Positions 44,824 through 53,853 of a DNA stretch of 56,606 nt are shown piece after piece. The stretch's first letter is position 1. Each line of letters opens with the position of its first letter. Source of the DNA: Nitrospiraceae bacterium. GTDB taxonomy: Bacteria; Nitrospirota; Thermodesulfovibrionia; UBA6902. Location: positions 1-56,606 of the forward strand of contig QZJG01000026.1 in assembly GCA_003599275.1 (NCBI GenBank). Reading direction: 5' to 3'. The notes under the pieces are model-generated. The model saw only the letters and a list, made by a program, of their open reading frames with translations, was not told the DNA's origin and ran no database searches. A program made the position numbers and the translations under genes.

Positions 44824-46257
44824 ATGAACAAGATTAAACAGTTCTTCTTGAAACCGTCTTTGAACAAGAGGCTTGTGGCTATGATGCTGTTTTTAAGCAT
44901 GAGCCTCATCTCGATCCTTATCTTTCTTTACTACCATACCGAGAAGGCCCTTTACAATGAATTTGAACGCCAGACATACGGGCTTTCCAAGTCGATACAG
45001 ATAGGCCTTGAAGAGGTCACGAGAGGCGGCCTGTCCGAGAAACGCCTCGAAAACTACCTTAAGAAACTCAATACAAAAGGGGTAAAGGAGATCCAGATAA
45101 TAAGCACTTCCGACAAAATAGTTGCCAGTACAAATTCCAGGGACATCGGCAAATGGATAACAAAAAGCCAGAAGACCCTTATGGTGAAAGCCGACATAGG
45201 GCAGCCTGTGACGGGAGAAGGGCAGATATATAATGTTATGATACCGGTCGTATCGGGGGAGAAGCATCTGGGGTATATAAATCTTACTCTTAATACCGAG
45301 GACTTTTCAGTCTTTTTGCATACGAGCGTTATCAGGAGAATTGTCGCCGCTCTTCTTATTTTCGGGATAGGAATACTGCTTGCAATTTTTCTTGCGGTAC
45401 GATATACAAAACCCATTGACGAAGTCGTGAACGCCGCAAAACAGGTGGCGTCCGGCAATCTCGACCAGGAGCTTGACACAAAGAGGAAGGACGAGATCGG
45501 CGATCTCGCCCGCAGTTTCAACAACATGATAGAGAAGCTGAGAGAGGAGCGGGAGCTTAAGGAAAAACTCAGAAAGGCGGAGCATTTTGCAGGGATCGGG
45601 CAGGTCGCGCAGAATATCGCCCACGAGATAAAAAACCCCCTGAATTTTATCAGCCTTTCCATTGACCATATGAAAGAGCGCTACAGGCCTGAAAACTCCG
45701 AGGAGGCGAAGAGCTTTGAATCACTTGTCCTCAACATGAAGTCCGAGATACAGCGGCTCAGCAAGTTTGCGGAGAGTTTCCTCGGTTACGGGAAACCCTT
45801 TGAGCTCAACATCCGGCAGGCGGACATCGGCAGGATCCTCGAAGAGGTCATCGAGATTGTCTCAGCAAAGGCGAGAGAGGGGAATATTTCCATAATAAGT
45901 GAATACGGCGTGCTGCCGGAATTGTCCGTGGACCCCGAGTTTATCAAGACATGCATATATAACATTATCATCAACTCCTTTGAGGCGATGCCTGATGGCG
46001 GCGTTATCACAATCAGATCGAAGAAAAGCGACTCCAGGCTCTTTCTCTCTGTCGAGGACACCGGGACGGGGGTCTCAGATGAGAAGTCAGCTAAAATATT
46101 TGAACCCTTTTTTACTACCAAGAGCAAAGGGCTTGGACTGGGCCTGCCTTTGACAAAGAGGATCATAGAAGAACATGGAGGGAAAGTGATGTTTGACTGC
46201 ACTGAAACCGGGGGAAGCATTTTCATCATTGCCCTCCCCATGGAAAGGGAGACTTAA
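44824..46257 (+). CDS. Sensor histidine kinase (two TM, HAMP)
   Basis: 477 residues: TM helix about 19-37, periplasmic sensor about 38-165, TM about 168-190, HAMP (PIDEVVNAAKQVASGNLDQEL), HisKA with GQVAQNIAHEIKNPLNFISL (phospho-His near residue 265), and HATPase with NIIINSFEAMPDG, EDTGTGVSD and KGLGLGLPLTKRIIEEHGG. It ends 2 bp before the response regulator, a bona fide two-component pair. The ligand is unknown; ZraS/AtoS-like kinases have this layout. Confidence 0.94.
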   Translation: MNKIKQFFLKPSLNKRLVAMMLFLSMSLISILIFLYYHTEKALYNEFERQTYGLSKSIQIGLEEVTRGGLSEKRLENYLKKLNTKGVKEIQIISTSDKIVASTNSRDIGKWITKSQKTLMVKADIGQPVTGEGQIYNVMIPVVSGEKHLGYINLTLNTEDFSVFLHTSVIRRIVAALLIFGIGILLAIFLAVRYTKPIDEVVNAAKQVASGNLDQELDTKRKDEIGDLARSFNNMIEKLREERELKEKLRKAEHFAGIGQVAQNIAHEIKNPLNFISLSIDHMKERYRPENSEEAKSFESLVLNMKSEIQRLSKFAESFLGYGKPFELNIRQADIGRILEEVIEIVSAKAREGNISIISEYGVLPELSVDPEFIKTCIYNIIINSFEAMPDGGVITIRSKKSDSRLFLSVEDTGTGVSDEKSAKIFEPFFTTKSKGLGLGLPLTKRIIEEHGGKVMFDCTETGGSIFIIALPMERET

Positions 46258-46259
46258 TA

Positions 46260-47636
46260 ATGCCGGTAATCCTTGTAGTAGATGACGAGCCTCTCCAGAG
46301 GGACATCTTAAAGACGATCCTTGATTCAGAAGGTTATGAGACACATACCGCGGCTTCGGGCAAGGAGGCCCTTGCCATAGCGGGAAACATACAGCCTGAC
46401 GTCGTCCTTACAGACCTCAGGATGGAGGGCATGGACGGCATCGAACTGCTTGAGGCGATCCCCAGAAAGCCCGTTGAGCCTTCGATAATTATAATAACGG
46501 CACATGGCACCATATCCTCTGCTGTCGAGGCGGTGAGGAAGGGGGCGTTTGATTATCTCACAAAGCCGCTGGACAAGGACTCCCTGCTCCTGAACGTGCG
46601 CAGGGCCGTGGAGCGTTCATTCCTGCTGAAAGAAAATATCCAGCTGCAGAAGGAACTGTTCAAGAAGTTTAATATTGAAGGCATAATCGGCAAATCGCCG
46701 AAGATGCAGAAGGCGACAGACGTAATGAAAAAAGTGGCGCCCTCGACTGTTACCGTACTTATCCGGGGCGAGAGCGGCACCGGCAAAGAGCTTGTCGCAA
46801 AGGCGATCCACTATAACAGCCTGAGACGCACAAGGCCCTTTACCGCAATTAACTGCGCGGCGATCCCGGACAACCTTTTTGAGAGCGAGCTTTTCGGATA
46901 CGAAGCCGGAGCATTCACCGGAGCCTTGTCGAGGAAAGAGGGTTTATTTCGGATAACGGACACCGGCACCCTGTTTCTTGATGAAATAGGAGACCTTTCC
47001 CTGCCGATGCAGTCAAAGCTCCTTCGGACACTCCAGGACAAGGAGATAAGGAGAGTGGGCGGCAAGGAGGCGATAAAGGTGGACGTAAGGATCATTGCGG
47101 CCACGAACAAGGACCTTGAAAAGGAGCTTTCCACCGGTAATTTCAGGGAAGACCTTTACTACAGGCTCAGGGTCGTCAACATAGAACTCCCGCCGCTCAG
47201 GGAGAGGGTCGAGGATGTCCCGGAGCTTGCGATATATTTTATGAACAAGTACAACAGGGAATTCGGAAAGAGGATAACGGGTATCGAGCCTGCGGCACTG
47301 AAAGCGTTAAGCGAATATCACTGGCCCGGCAATATAAGGCAATTTGAAACGGTAATAGAACGCGCCATACTTATGAATGATAAGAACGTCATAACGGTAG
47401 GCGACATCCGGAATGAACTCTGGTCGGGAGAGCTGAAAACTTCTTTCAACTTCGACATCCCGGATGAAGGGCTTGACTTCGAGAATCTCGAAAAGGAGCT
47501 TATGAAGAAGGCGCTTGCCAAGGCAAACGGCATAGCCACAAAAGCCGCCCGCCTCCTCGGAATGAGCTACAAGACCTTCCTGTACAGGCTCGAAAAATTC
47601 CATCTGAACGGGTATTCGACAAAAAAAAACGAGTAG
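46260..47636 (+). CDS. NtrC-family response regulator (sigma-54 activator)
   Basis: 458 residues: receiver domain with acidic VVDDEP, phospho-Asp in VVLTDLRMEGMDG near residue 52 and TKPLD; AAA+ domain with [21 protein letters not shown] and FLDEIGDLSL; Fis helix-turn-helix with GIATKAARLLGMSYKTFLYRL. Cognate partner of the kinase 2 bp upstream. Sigma-54 promoters at 24466 and 43669 are possible targets. Confidence 0.95.
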   Translation: MPVILVVDDEPLQRDILKTILDSEGYETHTAASGKEALAIAGNIQPDVVLTDLRMEGMDGIELLEAIPRKPVEPSIIIITAHGTISSAVEAVRKGAFDYLTKPLDKDSLLLNVRRAVERSFLLKENIQLQKELFKKFNIEGIIGKSPKMQKATDVMKKVAPSTVTVLIRGESGTGKELVAKAIHYNSLRRTRPFTAINCAAIPDNLFESELFGYEAGAFTGALSRKEGLFRITDTGTLFLDEIGDLSLPMQSKLLRTLQDKEIRRVGGKEAIKVDVRIIAATNKDLEKELSTGNFREDLYYRLRVVNIELPPLRERVEDVPELAIYFMNKYNREFGKRITGIEPAALKALSEYHWPGNIRQFETVIERAILMNDKNVITVGDIRNELWSGELKTSFNFDIPDEGLDFENLEKELMKKALAKANGIATKAARLLGMSYKTFLYRLEKFHLNGYSTKKNE

Positions 47637-47664
47637 TCATTTTTACTGTATGTTAAAATAGCCA

Positions 47665-47988
47665 ATGGGCGAGAGGCAGCATAAAAGGGTCATCGTCAAT
47701 TTGCAGGCGGAGCTTATATGCGGAGACACCCGCTTTTCCGGTTTAATAGAGAACCTCTCGGAAGACGGCGTATATTTGATAACCACATCAGCAAAGTCCC
47801 CGATTGACCTCGCTCCCAATACTGCGCTTGAGCTGAGATTTCAACTCCCCTCAGGAGAAAAGCAGAGCTTGCACTGCGTGGTGAAGTGGTCTTACAAAAC
47901 ACCTTCCCACGGTCTGACAAGCAGCATTGGAATGAAGATTATCAATCCACCCGAAACTTACAAGCATTCCCTGAGAACGCTGCAATAA
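47665..47988 (+). CDS. PilZ-domain protein
   Basis: 107 residues: ERQHKRVIVNLQAELICGD has an RxxxR-like start (RQHKR), ENLSEDGVYLI matches the D/NxSxxG motif, and GLTSSIGMKIINPP closes the domain. c-di-GMP binding is more plausible than for the PilZ gene at 23.9 kb. 28 bp after the response regulator, so possibly in the same transcript. Confidence 0.85.
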   Translation: MGERQHKRVIVNLQAELICGDTRFSGLIENLSEDGVYLITTSAKSPIDLAPNTALELRFQLPSGEKQSLHCVVKWSYKTPSHGLTSSIGMKIINPPETYKHSLRTLQ

Positions 47989-48018
47989 TTTTTCCGTTTT
48001 TTCCGGACCCGAAAGGAA

Positions 48019-48225
48019 TTACCAGATCAGTGAAAGCAGGGAGTCCATATCGGTCTGGATGCGGTTGAACTTGCACCAGATGATCATACACTCCTCTGAA
48101 CGATAGCAGTAGCCTTCCTTGATGACAACATGGATATTGATACCCGTCTTCTCATGATATGGACAGGGGAGGTGAAGCTTTCCCGTCTCCGACGCGTATT
48201 GTTTCTGCATAAGCGCGCACTTCAT
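48019..48225 (-). CDS. Small Cys-rich hypothetical protein
   Basis: 68 residues. It contains LPCPYHEKTG, EGYCYRSEEC and MIIWCKFNR: five Cys and a His that could bind metal. No family was recognised, and the ribosome site is weak (AATAAAG). It may be a real small gene of the 47989-48428 gap, or a chance frame. Start and reality are uncertain. Confidence 0.4.
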   Translation of the reverse strand: MKCALMQKQYASETGKLHLPCPYHEKTGINIHVVIKEGYCYRSEECMIIWCKFNRIQTDMDSLLSLIW

Positions 48226-48281
48226 GTCTTTATTATTCTACTCTATTCGCAGACCTTTGCAAAAGAAGCCGTGCTAAAACC

Positions 48282-48336
48282 TTACATTTTTTAATGTTGA
48301 ATCACAAAAATGTCGAAACACTTTACATTTTTTAAT
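48282..48336. repeat. Direct repeat TTACATTTTTTAAT x2 upstream of the DUF5658 gene
   Basis: Identical 14-bp copies at 48282-48295 and 48323-48336, 41 bp apart (about four helical turns). Between them AAAAATGT (48306-48313) is inverted relative to ACATTTTT of the first copy. An operator or looping site about 90 bp upstream of the next gene is possible. Confidence 0.5.
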
Positions 48337-48428
48337 ACTTCGGGAAATTGGTTTCTCGAAAAATCAACATGTTATATTTGGCACAGTGTTTGCTTTTTCA
48401 TGAAAATATAATTGAAGTTATTACGACT

Positions 48429-48875
48429 ATGACAACAATCGAGGAGACATTACAGAGAGTTATACTTGACAGGCGTACATGTCCCACGCCCATTATCAGC
48501 AGGTATACTTTCTTCGGCGGAAGAAGGAAGGTCATCAGGAGGACAGCCGACAAGAGAAATCATATTTTTGTAGATTTATACAGCACGAGGCTCCTTGCAG
48601 CGGTTTTAGGCCTTCTGTGTCTGAGCTGCCTGGACGCTTTCCTGACCCTTTCCCTTATAGGGCAAGGGCGCGTAATAGAGGCAAACCCCCTGATGGCATT
48701 CCTGCTTGCCTATGGGGTCCTTCCATTTTCAATAACAAAATTTACAGTGACCGCATTATCGCTGGTCGTGCTGTGTCTTTTTAAAAACGTCAACATCACG
48801 CGGATCGGCCTGCCGTTTGCAATGAAGGTGTATCTTGTGGTAATTATATACGAGATATATCTTTATACAATTTAA
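48429..48875 (+). CDS. DUF5658-like membrane protein
   Basis: 148 residues from ATG 48429. Cytoplasmic Arg-rich N-terminus (GGRRKVIRRTADKR), then about three transmembrane helices, including LLAAVLGLLCLSCLDAFLTLSLI and IEANPLMAFLLAYG. The EANPLM motif after a first helix ending in LDAFLT is typical of DUF5658. Function is unknown. Confidence 0.75.
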   Translation: MTTIEETLQRVILDRRTCPTPIISRYTFFGGRRKVIRRTADKRNHIFVDLYSTRLLAAVLGLLCLSCLDAFLTLSLIGQGRVIEANPLMAFLLAYGVLPFSITKFTVTALSLVVLCLFKNVNITRIGLPFAMKVYLVVIIYEIYLYTI

Positions 48876-48947
48876 ACGGGTTTGCTTTAGCGTTTCATCA
48901 GACCTGCGAATTTATCAATCTCATTTAAGGCAACCCGGAGAAAAGCC

Positions 48948-50081
48948 GTGAGATTATTTTTAGTGACCTTCCTTCTGGCGTATATCCTGATGCATGCCTA
49001 TGCTTTTTTCAGGATTAAGGCGGCGTTGTCCTTAAGTACCAAAATGGCCGTTTCCATCTCTGTTTTTATGGCCGTTATGGTCCTGTCGCCCTTTATTATT
49101 CATTATGCGGAAAGGCAGGGGCTGGAATTTTTCGCGCGACTGATGTCTTATACCGGCTATCTGTGGATGGGAGAGCTTTTCCTGTTTGTCTCCGCATCCT
49201 TTGCCTTTGACATTTACCGTATGATTTTGAGTGCAGTAAATTCTATTTTCAGGAGAGACCCACATACCATAATCCCTTCGGCCCAGTTGTCTTTTTTCAT
49301 TTCGCTCCTGTTCTCAATTACTGCATGCGCTTATGGATATTTTGATGCAAAGGACATCCGCACTGAACACCTGACGGTCACGTCATCCAGGATATCCCGC
49401 GCTCTCAAAATCGTGCAGATATCAGATGTCCATATCGGTCTGATCGTGCGGGGAGACAGAGTACGAAAGATTATGGACATTGTAAGAACGGCAAATCCCG
49501 ACATCCTGGTTTCCACAGGCGACCTTGTAGACGGGCAGATAAACGGGCTTGAGGGGATTGCCAATATTTTAAACGAGATCAATCCGGGATACGGCAAATT
49601 CGCAATAACCGGCAACCACGAGTTTTACGCCGGGCTTGGCCAGGCACTGAGTTTTACGGAAAAGGCGGGTTTCAGAATACTGCGTGAAGAGGCGGTCGAT
49701 GTTGGAGGGATAAATATAGCGGGGGTCGATGATCCTGCTTCGAATATCTACGGACTGTCCCGCAAAGTATCGGAAAAGGAATTGCTCTCAGGGCTTGACC
49801 CTGAAAAATTCACACTGCTGCTCAAGCACAGGCCGCTTGCAGATAAAAATGCCGCGGGGCTTTTTGACCTTCAACTCTCCGGCCATACACACAAAGGGCA
49901 GATATTCCCTTTCAGCCTGATTACAAAAATTTATTACCCTTCTCACGCCGGTCTTTCAAGTCTTCCCGGCAATTCGCTTCTTTATGTGAGCCGGGGCGCG
50001 GGAACGTGGGGCCCGCCGGTCCGTTTCCTGTCTCCGCCCGAGGTGACGGTGATTGATCTGGTTCCACTCCCCATTCCCTAA
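48948..50081 (+). CDS. Membrane-anchored metallophosphoesterase (YkuE/YaeI-like)
   Basis: 377 residues from GTG 48948. Four N-terminal transmembrane helices (to about residue 125) precede a calcineurin-type domain with all metal motifs: QISDVHIG, STGDLVDG, ITGNHEFYAG and SGHTHKGQIFP, ending with SRGAGTWGPPVRFLSPPEVTVIDL. The last 161 bp overlap the convergent hydrogenase protease gene. Possible substrates include lipid phosphates. Confidence 0.92.
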   Translation: MRLFLVTFLLAYILMHAYAFFRIKAALSLSTKMAVSISVFMAVMVLSPFIIHYAERQGLEFFARLMSYTGYLWMGELFLFVSASFAFDIYRMILSAVNSIFRRDPHTIIPSAQLSFFISLLFSITACAYGYFDAKDIRTEHLTVTSSRISRALKIVQISDVHIGLIVRGDRVRKIMDIVRTANPDILVSTGDLVDGQINGLEGIANILNEINPGYGKFAITGNHEFYAGLGQALSFTEKAGFRILREEAVDVGGINIAGVDDPASNIYGLSRKVSEKELLSGLDPEKFTLLLKHRPLADKNAAGLFDLQLSGHTHKGQIFPFSLITKIYYPSHAGLSSLPGNSLLYVSRGAGTWGPPVRFLSPPEVTVIDLVPLPIP

Positions 50082-50532
50082 GTTTCAGAAGGACTTTTTT
50101 CACAAGGGCATCAAGTCGCTCTTTAATCTCATCCGACAATTCAGTCCCTGTTTCCATGGACTTCGGTTGTATCCCGATTAAACACATCTCGGGAGGAGTA
50201 ATTTTCATCAGTCTTGCCGCAAAAAGCATGTCGGGCAGTCCTATCTGGTGCACGGAGAGTTTGGACCTTAAAACGGCAGGAATATTTTCGCCCGCAACAG
50301 CGCCGATGGTCCCGGGGGCTTCTTTGAAATTCACCGCATCGATTATCAATACCTTGTCCCTGCCCTCAAGAAGCGGAAGCAGATCGAGCCCTTTTGTCCC
50401 GCCATCTATCAGCTCGACGGATTCCGGAAATGTATATTCGTCTTTTAACTTATGGACCGCATGGATGCCGACACCGTCATCGGAGAGAAGTATGTTGCCG
50501 ATCCCAAAGATTGCTATGTTACTGTGCCCCAT
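49921..50532 (-). CDS. Hydrogenase maturation endopeptidase (HyaD/HycI type)
   Basis: 203 residues. Cleaves the C-terminus of a [NiFe]-hydrogenase large subunit after nickel insertion. IFGIGNILLSDDGVGIHAV with the nickel-binding acidic residue, DGGTKGLDLLPLLEG, IDAVNF and SVHQIGLPDML with the His are all present. Residues from about 150 on (Pro/Gly-rich, GNGPAGPTFPRPGSHKE) exceed the usual length and are read from DNA that also encodes the C-terminus of the metallophosphoesterase. No hydrogenase structural gene lies in the window. Confidence 0.9.
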   Translation of the reverse strand: MGHSNIAIFGIGNILLSDDGVGIHAVHKLKDEYTFPESVELIDGGTKGLDLLPLLEGRDKVLIIDAVNFKEAPGTIGAVAGENIPAVLRSKLSVHQIGLPDMLFAARLMKITPPEMCLIGIQPKSMETGTELSDEIKERLDALVKKVLLKLREWGVEPDQSPSPRAETGNGPAGPTFPRPGSHKEANCREDLKDRREKGNKFL

Positions 50533-50556
50533 ATTTTTATCACCCTTGCGGATAGG

Positions 50557-52242
50557 CTACCCTCTTGTCAAATGTCTGTATTTGATCCGGTGCGGCTGGT
50601 CTGCGGCGGCGCCGAGGCGCGCTTTTCTGTCCGCCTCATATTCTGAATAATTTCCATCGAACCAAACCACTTTGCTGTCGCCTTCAAAGGCGAGTATATG
50701 AGTAGCTATACGGTCGAGGAACCAGCGGTCGTGGCTTATCACCACGGCGCATCCGGCAAAATTCTCTAATGCTTCTTCCAGTGCGCGCATTGTATTTACG
50801 TCCAGATCATTTGTAGGTTCATCAAGCAGAAGGACATTGGCCTCTTCCTTCAGCATACGTGCAAGATGGACGCGGTTTCTCTCCCCTCCGGAAAGCATGG
50901 AGACTTTTTTCTGCTGATCGCTGCCGGAGAAATTAAAGCGCGCCACATATGCGCGTGAGTTTATCTGTCTCTTGCCAAGCTGGACCACATCCAGCCCGTC
51001 GGATATGATTTCCCATATAGACTTGTTTGAGTCAAGGTCGTCGCGGCTTTGGTCCACGTAAGCAAGCTTTACGGTCTCCCCGGTTTTAAACGTGCCTGAA
51101 TCGGGTGTTTCCTTACCGGTTATCATACGGAAAAGTGTGGTCTTCCCGGCCCCGTTAGGCCCGATGATGCCGACGATCCCGCCCGGTGGAAGGGAGAAGG
51201 TCATTCCCTCCATGAGAATATTGTCACCGTATGCCTTGCTCACGTTATCAGCTTCAATGACGACATTGCCAAGCCGTGGTCCGGGTGGAATATAGATTTC
51301 CAGCTCCTTTGATCTCTTCTCGATATCCTGACTGAGGAGGGCTTCGTAAGAGCTGATGCGGGCCTTTGATTTTGCGTGACGCCCTTTCGGGGACATTCTT
51401 ATCCATTCAAGCTCGCGCTGAAGGGTCTTCTGCCTGTCGCTCTCTGTCTTCTCCTCCTGCTCAAGACGGTCCTTCTTCTGTTCCAGCCATGAGGAGTAAT
51501 TGCCTTTCCACGGGATACCCTGTCCCCTGTCGAGCTCAAGTATCCACCCCGCGACATTATCAAGGAAATACCGGTCATGGGTCACTGCGATGATAGTGCC
51601 GCTATAGTTTTGCAGATGATGCTCAAGCCACGCAACTGTTTCAGCGTCAAGGTGGTTGGTCGGCTCATCCAGAAGCAGGATGTCCGGCTTCTGCAGGAGC
51701 AGCCTGCAAAGCGCCACGCGCCGCTTTTCACCACCGGAGAGCACTTTGACCGGCGTATCTCCCGAAGGGCAGCGCAGGGCATCCATTGCCATCTCAAGAC
51801 GTGAATCCAGGTCCCATGCATCCATTGCATCAAGTTTTTCCTGTACCTTGCCCTGACGCTCAATGAGACTGCTCATCTCATCATCGGACATCGGCTCCGC
51901 GAATTTTTCATTAATCAGATTGTATTCTTTCAGAGTATCGACTATCTCCTGTACACCTTCTTCCACAATCTCGCGCACTGTCCTGCTGTTGTCTAATTGA
52001 GGCTCCTGCTCAAGTAACCCCACGGTGTGGCCGGGCGAGAGCACTGTCTCGCCGTTGAACTCTTTGTCCCTTCCGGCAAGGATGCGGAGCAGGGAGCTTT
52101 TCCCTGACCCGTTGAGGCCGAGCACACCGATCTTCGCCCCGTAGAAGTACGAAAGATAAATATCTTTCAGTACCGGTTTTTTATCATAGTATTTGCTTAC
52201 CCCGATCATGGAGTAAATGATTTTATTGGGTTCGTTGCTCAT
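50557..52242 (-). CDS. ettA: ABC-F energy-dependent translational throttle protein EttA
   Basis: 561 residues, two ABC domains without membrane parts. Walker A GLNGSGKSSLLRIL and GPNGAGKTTLFRMI; signatures VLSGGEKRRVALCRLL and MLSGGERNRVHLARML; Walker B LLLDEPTNHLDA and LLLDEPTNDLDV. The linker has the EttA-like RELEWIRMSPKGRHAKSKARISSYE. Binds the ribosomal E site and gates the first elongation step according to ATP/ADP. Confidence 0.95.
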   Translation of the reverse strand: MSNEPNKIIYSMIGVSKYYDKKPVLKDIYLSYFYGAKIGVLGLNGSGKSSLLRILAGRDKEFNGETVLSPGHTVGLLEQEPQLDNSRTVREIVEEGVQEIVDTLKEYNLINEKFAEPMSDDEMSSLIERQGKVQEKLDAMDAWDLDSRLEMAMDALRCPSGDTPVKVLSGGEKRRVALCRLLLQKPDILLLDEPTNHLDAETVAWLEHHLQNYSGTIIAVTHDRYFLDNVAGWILELDRGQGIPWKGNYSSWLEQKKDRLEQEEKTESDRQKTLQRELEWIRMSPKGRHAKSKARISSYEALLSQDIEKRSKELEIYIPPGPRLGNVVIEADNVSKAYGDNILMEGMTFSLPPGGIVGIIGPNGAGKTTLFRMITGKETPDSGTFKTGETVKLAYVDQSRDDLDSNKSIWEIISDGLDVVQLGKRQINSRAYVARFNFSGSDQQKKVSMLSGGERNRVHLARMLKEEANVLLLDEPTNDLDVNTMRALEEALENFAGCAVVISHDRWFLDRIATHILAFEGDSKVVWFDGNYSEYEADRKARLGAAADQPHRIKYRHLTRG

Positions 52243-52356
52243 TTTTTTAATCCTTTAACGTTATTTCAGAACGGTAATGACCGCTGCGCTTACAATGCAG
52301 TTTTGAAGTATAACACAATCAGCGCGATGCATAGACATTCCGCATACTCACGGAGT

Positions 52357-52800
52357 TTATCTGAAATAACGCAGGATCTCGGATTTGTGGATTTTCGTTA
52401 AATCGGCAGGGACGCTTTTGTCCAGCCTGGATTTCACCTTCGGCTCCAATTTAGTGATTATCTCTTTGTTGATTTTTTCGGTGGCAGCCAGATGCCAGTT
52501 TTCACACGCTTCCTTTTTAATTAAGGTATTGATGTCCGTTGCGATCATTTTTACCAGCCTTTTTCTGGTTTCCGATTCGAGATGGTGCGGTTCCCCGTAT
52601 CCTTTTGCAACTTCACCTTTTCCGCCTCCTCCCACGAACCTTCCCGCCGTGTCGCTTACTTTGTCTGATAATTTGCCGTGTCCTTCGATGGAATCATAAT
52701 TCTCGATCAATTCAATCGTAGGGCTCCCGACGGGATGCATAGTGACCCTGTATGCCTTGAAATGTCCCAAATCAACCGTGATTATTATTGTGCTCATCAT
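52357..52800 (-). CDS. Host-attachment-protein family (baeRF-like) protein
   Basis: 147 residues from ATG 52800 (AAGG six bases upstream). TIIITVDLGHFKAYRV, FVGGGGKGEVAKGYGEPHHLESETRKRLVKMIA and the C-terminal VPADLTKIHKSEILRYF are typical of the family listed as 'protein required for attachment to host cells' and related to archaeo-eukaryotic release-factor-like (baeRF) domains. A real role in host attachment is doubtful; ribosome-linked function is inferred for the superfamily. Confidence 0.75.
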   Translation of the reverse strand: MMSTIIITVDLGHFKAYRVTMHPVGSPTIELIENYDSIEGHGKLSDKVSDTAGRFVGGGGKGEVAKGYGEPHHLESETRKRLVKMIATDINTLIKKEACENWHLAATEKINKEIITKLEPKVKSRLDKSVPADLTKIHKSEILRYFR

Positions 52801-52888
52801 GTCCATCCTTCACAGAGATAAAATTATATGCCGGCTTCTACATAATAATTGTACCTCTTAATTCCGGAATTGCAAAATATTCCTGTTA

Positions 52889-52937
52889 TTGCAATGACGG
52901 CAAAAGGTCCGAATAATAGTTTTTCAGCAGCCTGCTA
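52889..52937 (+). repeat. Partial copy of the interspersed repeat
   Basis: GCAATGACGGCAAAAG followed, after a short variable part, by TTTTTCAGCAGCCTGCT. It matches the right end of the 58-174 element (GCAATGACAGCCAAAA...TTTTTCAGCAGCCTGT), without the left two thirds. Confidence 0.6.
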
Positions 52938-53843
52938 AGGTGGACCTGCCCCGGAAAGCTCTTTTTGTCCCGGCTCCGCACGGACCGGCCCTGCGGTGCT
53001 TATAGTTATGGTATTCTGAAAAAATTCCGATACCGGCATGTCTTTGTCCCCGGGTTTCTTTTTTAATTGCACCCTTCGTGCTTTTTCACCCAGGTCTTTC
53101 GTCTTTGTTTTTATGGAATAAACCGAGCCGCGCGGCGTGAGATCAAATTCCCCCGGCGGGAATGTTCCTGCGTATATGACTATTTCTTCTTTTCCGAAGG
53201 GGGGATCCACTTCAATTATAAACTTGTCTTTGTTTGAGGGTATCTCGATTACCTCGTTCTCATTGAAATAATTGTCCTCGTTGTAAGGATTCGGCAGTAA
53301 TTGAAGCAATGCGCCTTTGGTGTCTTTATAAAGCACGCTTGCATAGAACGGCTTATTGCCTTTGAGATATATTTTTATCTTCTCGCCCTTTTTATATTCC
53401 TCTTTGTCTGTCCAGGCCTGGACACGAAGGGGCGCCGACGGGGCATCTGTGAATTGTTTGTCCAGGCCCATTTTTTCCATCAGCGCTTCATCAGGCGCCA
53501 CCTCTGCCTTTATAAAGACTTTAAGGCATTTCCCTGATTTTTTTGTCTTGCGCCAGCCGAGGTCTTTTGATTCCAGTATCTTCATATTTGTATGTGAATA
53601 GGCCCCGGTCAAATCTTTCTCAAGTTCAGCGTTGTCCATCTTCGTTCCACTCCCGATGTATAAAACCGCCTGTTCCCGCGCCTTCCTCTTTGCATCATCA
53701 TAGGCCTCACTTCTGGCCTGCCTCGCAGACTTTTTTTTGCTGGTGCAGGAATAGCCTTCAGCCTCAGTTATGAGGGACTGGGCGGCGTGCAGGGTGGACG
53801 TCAGAAGAAACAATATCAGAAATGAATAATATATTTTTGCCAT
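52935..53843 (-). CDS. Exported DUF4384-domain protein
   Basis: 302 residues with signal peptide (YYSFLILFLLTSTLHAAQS), a region similar to LPP20/FlgT-like starts (TEAEGYSCTSKKKSARQARSEAYDDAKRKA), and a DUF4384 domain (VQAWTDKEEYKKGEKIKIYLKGNKPFYASVLYKD, LLQLLPNPY, EIVIYAGTFPPGE). Its last residues are Gly/Pro-rich. GAGGAGAA ribosome site. The stop of the gene after it starts 10 bp away, so likely cotranscribed with the methyltransferase. Confidence 0.85.
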   Translation of the reverse strand: MAKIYYSFLILFLLTSTLHAAQSLITEAEGYSCTSKKKSARQARSEAYDDAKRKAREQAVLYIGSGTKMDNAELEKDLTGAYSHTNMKILESKDLGWRKTKKSGKCLKVFIKAEVAPDEALMEKMGLDKQFTDAPSAPLRVQAWTDKEEYKKGEKIKIYLKGNKPFYASVLYKDTKGALLQLLPNPYNEDNYFNENEVIEIPSNKDKFIIEVDPPFGKEEIVIYAGTFPPGEFDLTPRGSVYSIKTKTKDLGEKARRVQLKKKPGDKDMPVSEFFQNTITISTAGPVRAEPGQKELSGAGPP

Positions 53844-53853
53844 AAATTCTCCT

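Noticed and set aside
44824..47636. Calling the kinase/regulator pair PrsK/PrsR
   Set aside because: The kinase has two transmembrane helices and HAMP, not the multi-helix plus GAF layout expected of PrsK, so only a general two-component call is justified.
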